A DNA stretch of 64,000 nucleotides from Bacteroidales bacterium WCE2004 (GTDB taxonomy: Bacteria > Bacteroidota > Bacteroidia > Bacteroidales > UBA932). The stretch lies in NCBI GenBank assembly GCA_900167895.1, contig FUZR01000001.1:167144-231143 (forward strand), read 5' to 3'. The notes beneath the pieces were generated by a model. It was given only the letters and a program-made list of their open reading frames with translations. It was not told the DNA's origin and ran no database searches. A program made the position numbers and the translations under genes. Position 1 is the first letter of the stretch. The number at the start of each line of letters is the position of its first letter. Shown piece after piece: positions 25,684 through 35,239 of the stretch.

Positions 25684-28476
25684 ATGATTAAAAAAATCTT
25701 CTTCGCGGCGGTCGCCTTCCTGACCGCAATCACGGGAATTGCGCAGCAGCAGCTCCCCAATGACCCGGCAACCCGCGTCGGCAAGCTCGACAACGGCCTG
25801 ACCTACTACATCCGCCACAATGAGAAACCCGCTCAGCGTGCCGAATTCTATCTCGCCACCCACGCGGGCGCCCTGCTGGAAGAGCCCGACCAGGACGGCC
25901 TGGCCCACTTCCTGGAGCACATGTGCTTCAACGGCACCAAGAACTTCCCCAACAAGGATCTCCTCAACTGGCTGCAGAGCATCGGCGCTTCCTTCGGCGG
26001 AAACGTCAACGCCAGCACGGGTGTCGAGCAGACCATCTATCTGCTCAACAACATTCCGCTTGTCCGCCCGACCGTCGTGGACTCCTGCATCCTCATCATG
26101 CATGACTATTCCCACTTCGTGACCAACGATCCTGTCGAAATCGACAACGAACGCGGCGTCATCCTGGAGGAGCGTCGTTACATCCTTTCGCAGGTGGGCT
26201 GGCGCAATCGCTTTGCCAATTGGAAATATCTCTACAATGACACCAAATACTCCCATGTCTCCCTCATCGGTGCCGAGGAGCAGCTGAAGACCTTCAAGCC
26301 CGAAAGCCTGACCAACTTCTACCACAAGTGGTATCGTCCGGACAACCAGGCGCTGATCGTGGTCGGCGACATTGATGTCGACTACGTGGAGAACTGCATC
26401 AAGAACACCTTCGCAGACATCCCTGCCCCGGAGACGCCGCTGGTAAAGGAGCCCATCCCCATCCCGGACAACGAAAAGCCCATCGTCGGCATCATCACCG
26501 ATCCTGAGCAGGAGAGAACGACCGTGAACGTCTACTGGCGCTCGGAGCCGATGCCGACAGAACTGAACAGCACGAACGTCGGCCTGATCTACAGCCTGAT
26601 GAAGGACATCGTCTCCACCGCGATGTGCGAACGCCTCAACGACCTCGGCATGACGTCCGACGCTCCGTTCCTCGACTCCGATTTCTCTTTCGGATCCGAG
26701 TGCGAAATGATGGATGCGACCGAGGCGGAAGCCGTGTGCAAGGACGGAGAAGCGCTCAAGGGCCTTTCCGCGCTCATGATCGAAGCTGAGAAACTCCGCC
26801 GTTTCGGCCTCACCGACGACGAAGTGGAGCGCGCCAAGACCGAGGTTCTGTCCTGGTACGAATCGTCTGCCAACAAAGCGGATACCCGCAACAATTCCCA
26901 GTTCATCAGCGGTATGATCTATCATTTCTTCCGCAACGAATCCTTCATGGATCCGAAGGCGAAATATGAACTGGTCAAGATGATACTCCCGCAACTCACG
27001 GCAGAAACCGTCAACCAGCTTGCCAAAGAGTGCATCACCGACAACAACATCTACGTCGCCTACCAGGCTCCGGAAAAGGAAGGTCTGACCCATCCTACGG
27101 AAGAGCAGATCCTGGCCGTCATCGACGCCGTGAAGAATGCCGAACTCGAGCAGGTGGCCGGCGAAGAGATCCCGACCGAATTCCTCGACGCTTCCAAACT
27201 CAAGGGAAGCAAGGCCGGCAAGATCACGGACGGCGTCTATGGCACCAAGGTCTTCACCCTGAAGAACGGTGTCCGCGTCTGGCTCCTTCCTACAGAAAAG
27301 GAGAAAGACCGCATTTACTTCTCCCTGTCCAAGGAAGGCGGCAAGAGCCTCCTTTCCGACGAGGATCTCTATCAGATCAACGGCGATCTCTGGTCTACGT
27401 TCCGCTATGTAAGCGGCGTCTCCAAGTTCCCGGCCGCGCTCCTCAACAAGATGAAAAGCGGCAAGCAGATCGGTACCAACACCTTCATCAACGACTACTA
27501 CAACGGCATCGAAGCCTCGACCACGGTCAAGGACCTCGAGACCGCAATGCAGCTGGCTTACCTCTATTATATGGAGCCCCGCTTCGAGGAGGACGAGTAC
27601 AACAAGGCCGTCAGCATGGTCGAATCCAGCCTGACCAACTCGATCAACACGCCCGATTACAAGCTCTCCGCAGCCGTATCGGAGACGTTCTACGACAGCC
27701 CCCGCCGCTTCACTTTGACCCCGGAGATCCTGGCCAAGTGCAACCTCGACGACCTGAAGCGCATCTACAAGACCCTCTTCGCCGACGCAGCCGGCCTCGA
27801 AATGGTGGTCGTCGGTGACTTCAAACAGGACGAGATCATCCCGATGATCAGCAAGTACATCGGTTCCATCCCTAAGGGCAAGAAGGCTCCCAAGGCCTCC
27901 TACCGCGGAGACGGTCTCACTACCGCCGACAAGGTCAAAGACTTCAAGGTCCAGATGCAGAACCCGATGGTCACCGTCGCCCAGGTCTACGAGCAGCAGG
28001 CTCCTTACACCGTCGCGGACGAAGCCCGCTTCTCCGCGCTCCGATATGTCGTCCAGGATTTCTGCACGCAGACCCTCCGCGAAGAGGTCGGAGGCACCTA
28101 CAGCCCGAGTGCCAACTCCAGCGTCACGAACGGCCTCGACCAGCGCCGGATCATCCAGATCGTTTTCCTCTCCAACGATGACGTTGCGGACAAGCTCCGT
28201 GAACTGACCAAGGGTGCGCTCTCGAAGATCGCCGCCGAAGGTCCTGACGCCGAAACCTATGACAAGGCTGTCAAGAACCTCCAGAAGACGATTCCGGAGC
28301 GTAGAGAGCGCAACGACTACTGGGCCAGCATGATTGCCAACTACATCAAATACGGTGTCGAATTTGACAAGGACTACGAAGCTGCCGTGAACGCCCTTAC
28401 GCCCGAGAAGGTTCAGGCTGCTGCGCAGGAAATCCTCGAGGGCAACTTCATCGAGATCGTGATGCGCCCCGAATAA
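25684..28476 (+). CDS. M16-family (insulinase/pitrilysin) zinc peptidase, secreted
   Basis: The protein has 930 residues with a type I signal peptide (1-20, GIAQ), so it is periplasmic or surface-exposed. The inverted zinc motif HFLEH (His75, Glu78, His79) and the third ligand Glu156 in NERGVILEE are intact. The protein holds both halves of the family fold in one chain: an active N-terminal half and a C-terminal half starting near residue 515 (KVFTLKNGVRVWLLP) without the zinc motif, ending with REEVGGTYSPS, which carries the family's Arg-Tyr substrate-binding pair. Members degrade peptides. It is monocistronic, between its own promoter and two hairpins. Confidence 0.93.
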   Translation: MIKKIFFAAVAFLTAITGIAQQQLPNDPATRVGKLDNGLTYYIRHNEKPAQRAEFYLATHAGALLEEPDQDGLAHFLEHMCFNGTKNFPNKDLLNWLQSIGASFGGNVNASTGVEQTIYLLNNIPLVRPTVVDSCILIMHDYSHFVTNDPVEIDNERGVILEERRYILSQVGWRNRFANWKYLYNDTKYSHVSLIGAEEQLKTFKPESLTNFYHKWYRPDNQALIVVGDIDVDYVENCIKNTFADIPAPETPLVKEPIPIPDNEKPIVGIITDPEQERTTVNVYWRSEPMPTELNSTNVGLIYSLMKDIVSTAMCERLNDLGMTSDAPFLDSDFSFGSECEMMDATEAEAVCKDGEALKGLSALMIEAEKLRRFGLTDDEVERAKTEVLSWYESSANKADTRNNSQFISGMIYHFFRNESFMDPKAKYELVKMILPQLTAETVNQLAKECITDNNIYVAYQAPEKEGLTHPTEEQILAVIDAVKNAELEQVAGEEIPTEFLDASKLKGSKAGKITDGVYGTKVFTLKNGVRVWLLPTEKEKDRIYFSLSKEGGKSLLSDEDLYQINGDLWSTFRYVSGVSKFPAALLNKMKSGKQIGTNTFINDYYNGIEASTTVKDLETAMQLAYLYYMEPRFEEDEYNKAVSMVESSLTNSINTPDYKLSAAVSETFYDSPRRFTLTPEILAKCNLDDLKRIYKTLFADAAGLEMVVVGDFKQDEIIPMISKYIGSIPKGKKAPKASYRGDGLTTADKVKDFKVQMQNPMVTVAQVYEQQAPYTVADEARFSALRYVVQDFCTQTLREEVGGTYSPSANSSVTNGLDQRRIIQIVFLSNDDVADKLRELTKGALSKIAAEGPDAETYDKAVKNLQKTIPERRERNDYWASMIANYIKYGVEFDKDYEAAVNALTPEKVQAAAQEILEGNFIEIVMRPE

Positions 28477-28490
28477 TCAGATTTCGCCAC

Positions 28491-28521
28491 ATTTCCGTCC
28501 CGACGAGGTTGGGACGGAAAT
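28491..28521 (+). terminator. Hairpin downstream of the M16 peptidase gene
   Basis: ATTTCCGTCCC (28491-28501) and GGGACGGAAAT (28511-28521) pair perfectly with a nine-base loop. A weak T-rich stretch (ACATTT) follows. Confidence 0.6.
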
Positions 28522-28545
28522 ACATTTAAGCGAAAATTTATCCCC

Positions 28546-28591
28546 ACGAAACGCCGATTTGTCCGCCAAATCGGCGTTTCGTCACTTTTTT
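28546..28591 (+). terminator. Strong intrinsic terminator before the acyl operon
   Basis: Arms 28546-28561 and 28567-28582 pair perfectly over 16 bases (ACGAAACGCCGATTTG and its complement) with a five-base loop, followed by a T-run at 28586-28591. It isolates the acyl operon from the M16 gene. Confidence 0.85.
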
Positions 28592-28610
28592 GGACCGCCA
28601 CTCCCAACTC

Positions 28611-28642
28611 TTTGCCCACCTTGCGCGCGACGCGTACTTTTG
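28611..28642 (+). promoter_or_regulatory. Promoter of the acyl-activation/ketosynthase operon
   Basis: TTTG (28611-28614), 20-base spacer, perfect TACTTTTG (28635-28642), 30 bases before the ATG at 28673. Confidence 0.78.
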
Positions 28643-28672
28643 CAGTCAGTTCAAACTGATCGAAACTGGATT

Positions 28673-30301
28673 ATGACTGCATTCAAAGACGTATTTGAAC
28701 GTTACTACACCTGGTTGGAAGGCTACCTGCGCAACGTGCGCCGTTTCGCCGACAAACCGGCGATGGTCGACCCGGATACAGACAGAAGCTGGACTTACAG
28801 CGAGCTGGACCGGGCCTGCAACCAGCTCTCCCGCGCCCTCCGCGCCGACGGCACCGGCCACGGCGACGTCGTGATGCTGATGCTGGGCAACTGCCCCGAA
28901 TTCGCTTTTTCCTACATAGCGGCGCAGAAGAACGGCGCCGTCTGCTGCCCCGTCAACTTCCGGATTTCCGCCGGCGAGCTGGCCTACTGCCTGGACGATT
29001 CCAGGCCCACCGTCCTGCTGTACGCCGCCGAATTCCGCGAGAGCGTGCTGCAGGCGCTCGAGATGTCCGCCCATCGCCCGGCGCGCCTGGTGGTCGTGGA
29101 CGGCGCTTCCACGGAAGACTCCGTCTCCTACGAGGACTACACGGCCGGGCAGGAGACCACGCCCATCGCGCCGGAAGTCCCCTACAGCACCTTCGACGAG
29201 ACGTCCCGCCTCTATACTTCCGGCACCACCGGCCGCCCCAAGGCCGTGCCGATGACTTCCATCAACGAAGTCCTTTCCGCCCACGACGTGATGATCCATT
29301 TCCCGATGAGCTATCGCGACGTGACGGTCAACACCACGCCCTGGTTCCACCGCGGCGGCCTGCACTGCGCGGGCCCCTGCCCCGCTTTCTACGCCGGCGC
29401 GACCATCGTCGTGATGCGCAGGTTCGACGCCGCCACGACGCTCCGCTACGTGTCCCGCTACGGCATCACCTTCATCGTGGGCGTGCCCACGGTACTCGAG
29501 GCCCTGGCGGATGAGCAGGAGCGCAAGGGCTGGGACCTCGCCAGCCTGCACGGCATCGTGACGATGGGCAGTCCGCTCGAGCGCGAGGCGTGCATCCGCT
29601 ACCAGCGCGTGCTCACGCCCAATATCTATAATGGTTACGGCACCACCGAGACCTTCTGGAACACGTTCCTGCGCCCGTTCGACCTGCCGGGCAACGCCGG
29701 CACGGCCGGCGCCTCCTGCGTGGACGACGACGTGCGCGTGGTCAAGATCTTCGAAGACCGCCGGGCCGAGCCGGACGAGCTGGCCGCGATGGACGGCAGC
29801 GAAGTCGGCGAAGTAATCATCTGCTCGCCGGCCAAGTCGCCCTACCTCTACTCCAACAATCCCGGCCAGACCGAGGAGAAATACCACGACGGCTTCCTCT
29901 ACACCCACGACCTGGCCACCTGGGACAAGAACCAGTTCATCACCATCGTCGGCCGCATGGACGACATGATCATCTCGTCGGGCGAGAACATCTACCCCAC
30001 GGAGATCGAGACGGTCCTGAACAAGCATCCCAAGGTCAAGGACTGCATGGTGACCTCCGTCCCGGACAAGATCCGCGGGCAGATCGTCACCGCCTACATC
30101 GTGCGCGCCGAAGACTCGCTCACCTGCGAGGAAATGGACGAATACTGCAAGGAAAGCCCCGAAGTGGCCAATTTCAAGCGTCCGCGCTACTACCGCTTCG
30201 TCTCGCAGATCCCTTTCAACGCGACGGGCAAGAAGATGCACGTCAAGATGAAGGAAATAGCCCTGGAGGACCTCAAGAACGGACTCCTCTACCGTGTTTA
30301 A
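28673..30301 (+). CDS. AMP-dependent acyl-activating enzyme (acyl-CoA/acyl-ACP synthetase family), first copy
   Basis: The protein has 542 residues and belongs to the adenylate-forming (ANL) superfamily: it activates a carboxylic acid with ATP and transfers it to a thiol. Motifs: YTSGTTGRPKAVPM (about 181-194, P-loop), GYGTTETFW (about 320), YTHDL and GRMDDMIISSGENIYPTEIE (hinge, about 410-445), and the catalytic lysine in NATGKKMH near residue 520. The carried acid and acceptor cannot be told from sequence; fatty, aryl or short branched acids are all possible. It is the first gene of a five-gene operon with ketosynthases. The start is the ATG after the promoter; an upstream frame to 28559 overlaps the terminator. 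Confidence 0.9.
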   Translation: MTAFKDVFERYYTWLEGYLRNVRRFADKPAMVDPDTDRSWTYSELDRACNQLSRALRADGTGHGDVVMLMLGNCPEFAFSYIAAQKNGAVCCPVNFRISAGELAYCLDDSRPTVLLYAAEFRESVLQALEMSAHRPARLVVVDGASTEDSVSYEDYTAGQETTPIAPEVPYSTFDETSRLYTSGTTGRPKAVPMTSINEVLSAHDVMIHFPMSYRDVTVNTTPWFHRGGLHCAGPCPAFYAGATIVVMRRFDAATTLRYVSRYGITFIVGVPTVLEALADEQERKGWDLASLHGIVTMGSPLEREACIRYQRVLTPNIYNGYGTTETFWNTFLRPFDLPGNAGTAGASCVDDDVRVVKIFEDRRAEPDELAAMDGSEVGEVIICSPAKSPYLYSNNPGQTEEKYHDGFLYTHDLATWDKNQFITIVGRMDDMIISSGENIYPTEIETVLNKHPKVKDCMVTSVPDKIRGQIVTAYIVRAEDSLTCEEMDEYCKESPEVANFKRPRYYRFVSQIPFNATGKKMHVKMKEIALEDLKNGLLYRV

Positions 30302-30319
30302 CCCCAAGACTTACCTGAA

Positions 30320-31267
30320 ATGAAAATCATCGGCACCGGAAGCGCACTGCCCGCCAGGCAGGTCACCAACGACGAAATATCCCAGTTCCTGGACACCGGC
30401 GACGCGTGGATCTGCCCGCGCACCGGCATCCATTCGCGCCACGTCATCTCCGACGAGCAGATTGAAGACCTGGCCGTCGAGGCGGCGCAGAAAGCCCTCG
30501 ACATGGCCGGACTGGGCGCGAAGGACATCGATTTCTTCATCTGCTCGAACGTCGTCTCCGAGCACGTCACCCCGGGCCTGAGCTGCATCGTGGCCGCCAA
30601 GATGGGCATCTGCTGCCCGATGATCGACATCAACTGCGCCTGTCCGGGCTTCATCTACGCGATGGACATCGCGGAGACCTATTTCCAGGCCGGGAAAGTG
30701 GAGCGCGTCCTGATCGTCTGCGCCGAGGAGCCGTCCCGGATGACCTCCTGGGAGGACCGCAGCACCTGCGTGCTGTTCGGCGACGGCGCAGGCGCCGCCG
30801 TCTTCGCGCGCGGCGACAAGCTGAAGGCCGTCAAGCTCAACGCACAGCCGGATCCGGACAAGATCTGCGAATACCGCACGCTGATGCCCACGCCCTTCGT
30901 CACCAAGCAGGAAGAGAGCACGCCGCTGCTGATGCAGGGGCGCGAGGTCTTCCGCTTCGCCGTCACGACCTCGGTCCGCGACATCAGCGGACTGGTGGAG
31001 CGCTGCGGACTGACCCTGGACCAGGTCAACTGGTTCATGATCCACCAGGCCAACCTGCGCATCGTCGACGCCATCCGCGAGGGGCTGGGCGTCGAGGCGG
31101 AGCGCTTCCCGACCAACATCGCCGACCACGGCAACTCCTCCTCGGCTTCCTGCCCCATCCTGCTGGACGAATGCAACCGCAAGGGGATGTTCAAGCCGGG
31201 CGACGTGCTCGTGTTCAGCGCTTTCGGCGCCGGCCTCCTGTCGGCCGCAGCCGTACTTGAATGGTAA
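30320..31267 (+). CDS. fabH: Beta-ketoacyl-ACP synthase III family protein
   Basis: The protein has 315 residues and a thiolase fold. The KAS III triad is complete: Cys108 in NCACPGF, His242 in MIHQAN and Asn272 in DHGNSS. GDGAGAAVF (154-162) and the C-terminal FGAGLLSAAAVLEW also match FabH. KAS III enzymes start acyl chains by condensing an acyl-CoA with malonyl-ACP. Its position between two acyl-activating enzymes suggests that it uses the activated acid as starter unit, which is inference. It follows the first synthetase by 18 bases. Residues 174-200 (QPDPDKICEYRTLMPTPF) differ from housekeeping FabH, so it may be a specialised paralogue. Confidence 0.88.
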   Translation: MKIIGTGSALPARQVTNDEISQFLDTGDAWICPRTGIHSRHVISDEQIEDLAVEAAQKALDMAGLGAKDIDFFICSNVVSEHVTPGLSCIVAAKMGICCPMIDINCACPGFIYAMDIAETYFQAGKVERVLIVCAEEPSRMTSWEDRSTCVLFGDGAGAAVFARGDKLKAVKLNAQPDPDKICEYRTLMPTPFVTKQEESTPLLMQGREVFRFAVTTSVRDISGLVERCGLTLDQVNWFMIHQANLRIVDAIREGLGVEAERFPTNIADHGNSSSASCPILLDECNRKGMFKPGDVLVFSAFGAGLLSAAAVLEW

Positions 31268-31283
31268 AATAATTGAAACAGAT

Positions 31284-32231
31284 ATGATCAAAAGCGTCAT
31301 TTGTGATCTGCTCGGCATCGAGAAGCCGATCTTCCAGGGCGGAATGGCCTGGATCGCCGATGCCCGGCTCGCGGCCGCCGTGTCCAACGCCGGCGGCCTC
31401 GGCCTCATCTCCTCCATCAACTTCGGCACCGAAGCGGTCCGCGCGGAGATCCGCAAGGCCCGCGAGCTGACCGACAAGCCGTTCGGCGTCAACATCATGC
31501 TCGCGGCGCCCAACGCCGCCGAGATTGCCGACCTGGTGGTCGAAGAAGGCGTCAAGATCCTCACGACCGGCGCCGGCTCCCCCGCTCCCTATATGGAGAA
31601 GTGGAAGGCCGCCGGCATCCGCGTCATCCCGGTCGTCGCCTCCGTGGCCTACGCCATCAAGATGCAGGAGCTCGGCGCGACGGCGGTCATCGCCGAGGGC
31701 GCCGAATCCGGCGGCCACGTCGGCGACACCCACACCATGGCCCTCGTGCCGCAGGTCATCGACGCCGTGAGCATCCCGGTGCTCGCCGCCGGCGGCATCT
31801 TCGACGGCCGCGGCGCCGCCGCGATGCTGATGATGGGCGCCTGCGGCGTGCAGGTCGGCACCCGCTTCCTCGTCGCGGACGAATGCCACGTGCACGAAGT
31901 CTACAAGGAGCGCCTGATCGCGGCGTCCGACGTCAGCACAATGGTCACCGGCAAGACCCTGGGCGACGCCGTGCGCGGGCTCAAGACCCCGTTTACCAAG
32001 AAATTCGCCCGGCTCGAGGCCGACCCCAACGTCTCCGACGACGAGGTGCGCGCCTTCGGCACGGGTTCGATGCGCAAGGCCGTCTTCGACGGCGACCTGT
32101 CCGGAGGAAGCTTCCTCGCGGGCGAGGTGGCCGGCATGATCAAGGGCAAGGAGACCGCCGCGCAGATCGTGGACGACATCATCGGCGGGGCCGAGCGCCT
32201 GCTGGCCGCCGCCCCCTCGCTGCTCGCCTAG
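31284..32231 (+). CDS. fabK: FabK-type FMN-dependent enoyl-ACP reductase / nitronate monooxygenase family
   Basis: The protein has 315 residues and a TIM barrel of the 2-nitropropane dioxygenase superfamily: GIEKPIFQGGMAWIADARLA at the N-terminus, SNAGGLGLI, then AEGAESGGHVGD and PVLAAGGIFDGRGAAAML for FMN phosphate binding. FabK reduces enoyl-ACP with NAD(P)H as the last step of chain elongation. The superfamily also contains nitronate monooxygenases, but its place between KAS III and KAS II favours enoyl reduction. The start is the ATG at 31284, 16 bases after fabH; an in-frame ATG at 31257 overlaps fabH. Confidence 0.85.
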   Translation: MIKSVICDLLGIEKPIFQGGMAWIADARLAAAVSNAGGLGLISSINFGTEAVRAEIRKARELTDKPFGVNIMLAAPNAAEIADLVVEEGVKILTTGAGSPAPYMEKWKAAGIRVIPVVASVAYAIKMQELGATAVIAEGAESGGHVGDTHTMALVPQVIDAVSIPVLAAGGIFDGRGAAAMLMMGACGVQVGTRFLVADECHVHEVYKERLIAASDVSTMVTGKTLGDAVRGLKTPFTKKFARLEADPNVSDDEVRAFGTGSMRKAVFDGDLSGGSFLAGEVAGMIKGKETAAQIVDDIIGGAERLLAAAPSLLA

Positions 32232-32233
32232 CC

Positions 32234-33493
32234 ATGAAGCGGGTCGTCATCACCGGCATGGGCGTCATTTCCCCCATCGGGAATGACGTGCAGACCTTCT
32301 GGCAGAACCTGCTTGCAGGCGTCTGCGGCATCGATTATATCCGCGAATTCCCGACGGACGAGCTGCCGGTCAAGATTGCCGGCCTGGTCAAGGACTTCGA
32401 CCCGCTCGCCTTCGGGATGGACAAGGGATTCGTGCGCAAGCAGGACCGCTTCACGCTCTACGGCGTGGCGGCCGCCGCGCAGGCCGTGGCCGACGCGGGC
32501 CTGGCGGCCGAAGGCGAAGGCGCCAACATCGATCCCTTCCGCCTCGGCGTCTATGTCGGCAGCGGCATCGGCGGCTTCGAGACGCAGTACCGCGAAGCGA
32601 TGAAGATGGCCGAAGACCCGAGCGGCCACTGGGTGTCGCCGCTGCTCATCCCGACGATGATCAGCAACATCGCCGCAGGGCACATCGCCATCCGCACGGG
32701 CGCAAAAGGCCCGTGCCTGGACATCGTGACCGCGTGCGCGACTTCCTCGCATTGCCTCGGAGAGGCCTTCCGCGCCATCCGGCACGGCTATGCCGACGCC
32801 ATCATCGCGGGCGGCTGCGAACACATGGTCACGCCGCTGGGCATCGCCGGCTTCGCCAACGCCAAGGCGCTCTCGCGCTCCGAAGACCCGCAGTACGCCT
32901 CCCTGCCCTTCAACGCCAACCGCGGCGGCTTCGTGATGGGCGACGGCGCCGCCGTGCTCGTGCTCGAAGAGCTGGAGCACGCCCGGCAGCGCGGCGCCCG
33001 GATCTACGGCGAGATGGTCGGCTACGGCAACACCTGCGACGCCTACCACGCCACGGCCCCGCGCCCCGACGGCACCACGCAGGCGCGCTGCATCACCCTG
33101 GCCCTGCAGGAAGCCGGTTACGACCCGGCCCGGGACACGCTCTACATCAACGCCCACGGCACCGGCACGCACCTCAACGATCTCGCGGAGACGCAGGCCT
33201 ACAAGCTCGCCCTCGGCCAGGACGCCTACCGCGCGCACATCTCCTCCATCAAGTCGATGACCGGGCACATGTTCGGCGCCGCCGGCGCGGCGGAAGCCAT
33301 CACCACCGTGCTGGCGCTGCGCGAAGGCGTCGTGCCGCCGACCGTCCACCTGGACGCGCCCGATCCCGAATGCGACCTGGACTACACACCCAACAGCGCC
33401 GTCCGCGCCGCGCTCACGCTCGGCATCTCGGATTCCCTCGGCTTCGGCGGACATAATGCCTGTATCGCCTTCCGTCCCTATCAAGCATCCTAA
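32234..33493 (+). CDS. fabF: Beta-ketoacyl-ACP synthase II family protein
   Basis: The protein has 419 residues. The KAS I/II triad is intact: Cys168 in VTACATSSH, His308 in NAHGTGT and His345 in SMTGHMFGAAG. It starts MKRVVITGMGVISPIGND and ends GFGGHNACIAFRP as in FabF. It elongates acyl-ACP by decarboxylative condensation with malonyl-ACP. The start lies 2 bases after the fabK stop, a tight coupling. The operon has no ACP, ketoreductase or dehydratase, so those must come from elsewhere. Confidence 0.92.
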   Translation: MKRVVITGMGVISPIGNDVQTFWQNLLAGVCGIDYIREFPTDELPVKIAGLVKDFDPLAFGMDKGFVRKQDRFTLYGVAAAAQAVADAGLAAEGEGANIDPFRLGVYVGSGIGGFETQYREAMKMAEDPSGHWVSPLLIPTMISNIAAGHIAIRTGAKGPCLDIVTACATSSHCLGEAFRAIRHGYADAIIAGGCEHMVTPLGIAGFANAKALSRSEDPQYASLPFNANRGGFVMGDGAAVLVLEELEHARQRGARIYGEMVGYGNTCDAYHATAPRPDGTTQARCITLALQEAGYDPARDTLYINAHGTGTHLNDLAETQAYKLALGQDAYRAHISSIKSMTGHMFGAAGAAEAITTVLALREGVVPPTVHLDAPDPECDLDYTPNSAVRAALTLGISDSLGFGGHNACIAFRPYQAS

Positions 33494-33519
33494 CACACCG
33501 ATTATATCCGATCCGTAAA

Positions 33520-35184
33520 ATGTACAACCTTACAATCAACGACAGTTTCCTGAAGACGTTCCAGCGCGCCATCCTCGAATGCTGGGACAAACCCGCCATT
33601 GAAGAATACAAATCCTCGAGCATCACCTACGGTGAGCTCGCCGCCGAGCTGGACAAGACCGTCCGGTTCTGGAAGGCGGCCGGTCTGCAGGCCGGGGACA
33701 AGATCGCCATCAACGCCCGTTCCAGCGCCGGCTGGGGCAAGACCTTCTTCGCCGCCCAGACCGGCGGCTTCGTGGCCGTGCAGCTCTTCAACGGCTTCAC
33801 GCCCGCCGACACGATGCAGCTCGTGAACCATTCCGACAGCCGCATCCTCTACACCGAGAAGGCCATCTTCGACAAGATGGACTTCGAGGCCATGCCCGCC
33901 CTGCTCGGCGCCATCGACACCCGGAGCGGCGAGCTGCTGGCGGCGCGCGGCGACTTCGCGGAGCGCTACGCCGCCCGCGACGCGGCCTTCGCCGCCGCCT
34001 ACCCGGGCGGCTTCACCCGCGAGGACGTCCGTTTCGCCGAGCGCGGCCTGGACGAGCTCTGCGCCCTGATGTACACGTCCGGCTCCACCGGCAACCCGAA
34101 GGGCGTGATGATCTCCGTCCGCAACTTCAGCTCCAACATCCAGCTCATCCCGAACCACTTCCCCTACAAGCGCGAAGACAACTACGTCAGCGTCCTCCCC
34201 TACGCCCACATCTTCGGCCTGGTCTACGACCTGATGGCCCCGCTGTGCTACGGCATGACGCTGTGCATCCTCTGCATCCCGCCGGTGCCCGCCAACCTCA
34301 AGCCGGCCCTGCGCCAGTACAGGCCGTTCGTGTTCTTCGCCGTCCCGCTGATCATCAACAAGATGCTCGACGACACCATCGGCGAGTTCATCCGCAGCAA
34401 GAGCGGCGCCGCCAAGCTGGCCGACCACGTGCACAACCCGGATTTCTGCGAAGCCCTGCGCACCATCTTCATGAACGCCTTCGGCGGCAACCTCGGCCTG
34501 ATGATCACGGGCGGCGCGGCCATGCCGGAGCAGCTGGAGCGCCTCTTCCTGGAGCAGCTCAAGGTCCCGTTCGTGACCGGCTACGGCATGACCGAATGCA
34601 CGCCGACCATCACGCTCGGCCACAAGGAGACCTACGTGATGAAAGAGTGCGGCGAGCCCGTCCCGGAGGGCATCGAGCTCAAGATCGACTCCCCGGATCC
34701 CCGCCACGTCGCCGGCGAGGTGATGGTCCGCGGCCACGTGGTCTTCACCGGCTACTACAAGAACCCGGAGGCCACCCGCGCCGTGCTGAGCGAGGACGGC
34801 TGGTTCCGCACCGGCGACCTCGGCACCATCGACGAGCTGGGCCGCGTGTTCCTGGTGGGCCGCAGCAAGAGCATGATCCTCGGCACCAACGGCCAGAACA
34901 TCTTCCCGGAGGAGATCGAGGTGGTGCTCAACCAGCTCCCCTACGTCCAGGAATCGCTGATCGTCAGCCGGGAAGGCCGTCTGACCGCGCTCATCGTGCC
35001 CAACCAGAACCTGCTCACCGAGCAGAACATCGACGCCGCCACCCTCGGCCAGATCATGGACAACAACCTGAGCGACCTCAACAAGAAGATTCCGGCCTAC
35101 TCCGCCGTGGGCGGCTACGAGATCCTCTTCGACCCGTTCGCCAAGACCCCCAAGGGAAGCATCAAGCGCTTCATGTACCGCTAG
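33520..35184 (+). CDS. AMP-dependent acyl-activating enzyme (long-chain acyl-CoA synthetase-like), second copy
   Basis: A 554-residue enzyme of the ANL superfamily, only distantly similar to the first copy. Motifs: YTSGSTGNPKGVM (about 186-198), LPYAHIFG (about 226-233), TGYGMTECTP (about 353), WFRTGDLG (about 428), GRSKSMILGTNGQNIFPEEIE (hinge) and the catalytic lysine in KTPKGSIKRF near residue 545. LPYAHIFG and the fused layout are typical of FadD15/long-chain acyl-CoA synthetases. It is the last gene of the operon (26 bases after fabF), and the terminator at 35210 follows. Confidence 0.9.
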   Translation: MYNLTINDSFLKTFQRAILECWDKPAIEEYKSSSITYGELAAELDKTVRFWKAAGLQAGDKIAINARSSAGWGKTFFAAQTGGFVAVQLFNGFTPADTMQLVNHSDSRILYTEKAIFDKMDFEAMPALLGAIDTRSGELLAARGDFAERYAARDAAFAAAYPGGFTREDVRFAERGLDELCALMYTSGSTGNPKGVMISVRNFSSNIQLIPNHFPYKREDNYVSVLPYAHIFGLVYDLMAPLCYGMTLCILCIPPVPANLKPALRQYRPFVFFAVPLIINKMLDDTIGEFIRSKSGAAKLADHVHNPDFCEALRTIFMNAFGGNLGLMITGGAAMPEQLERLFLEQLKVPFVTGYGMTECTPTITLGHKETYVMKECGEPVPEGIELKIDSPDPRHVAGEVMVRGHVVFTGYYKNPEATRAVLSEDGWFRTGDLGTIDELGRVFLVGRSKSMILGTNGQNIFPEEIEVVLNQLPYVQESLIVSREGRLTALIVPNQNLLTEQNIDAATLGQIMDNNLSDLNKKIPAYSAVGGYEILFDPFAKTPKGSIKRFMYR

Positions 35185-35209
35185 CGGATTTCCTCACACG
35201 AAAAAAAAT

Positions 35210-35239
35210 GCTACCTTTGCCCAAAAGGTAGCTTTTTTT
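35210..35239 (+). terminator. Intrinsic terminator that abuts the next start codon
   Basis: GCTACCTTT (35210-35218), loop GCCCA, AAAGGTAGC (35224-35232), then seven T residues (35233-35239). The next base begins the ATG of the fusion gene at 35240. An A-run precedes the left arm, so it could work both ways. Confidence 0.85.
35212..35219 (+). promoter_or_regulatory. -7 box embedded in the terminator stem
   Basis: TACCTTTG matches TAnnTTTG perfectly and lies inside the left arm of the terminator. No clear -33 box is seen. Transcription from here would start in the right arm and give a leader of about 12-15 bases. Confidence 0.4.

Noticed and set aside
28646..34737. Minus-strand frames opposite the acyl operon (28646-30307, 30311-31564, 32228-33496, 33502-34737)
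   Set aside because: All opposite genes with complete catalytic motifs; no protein family in any of them.
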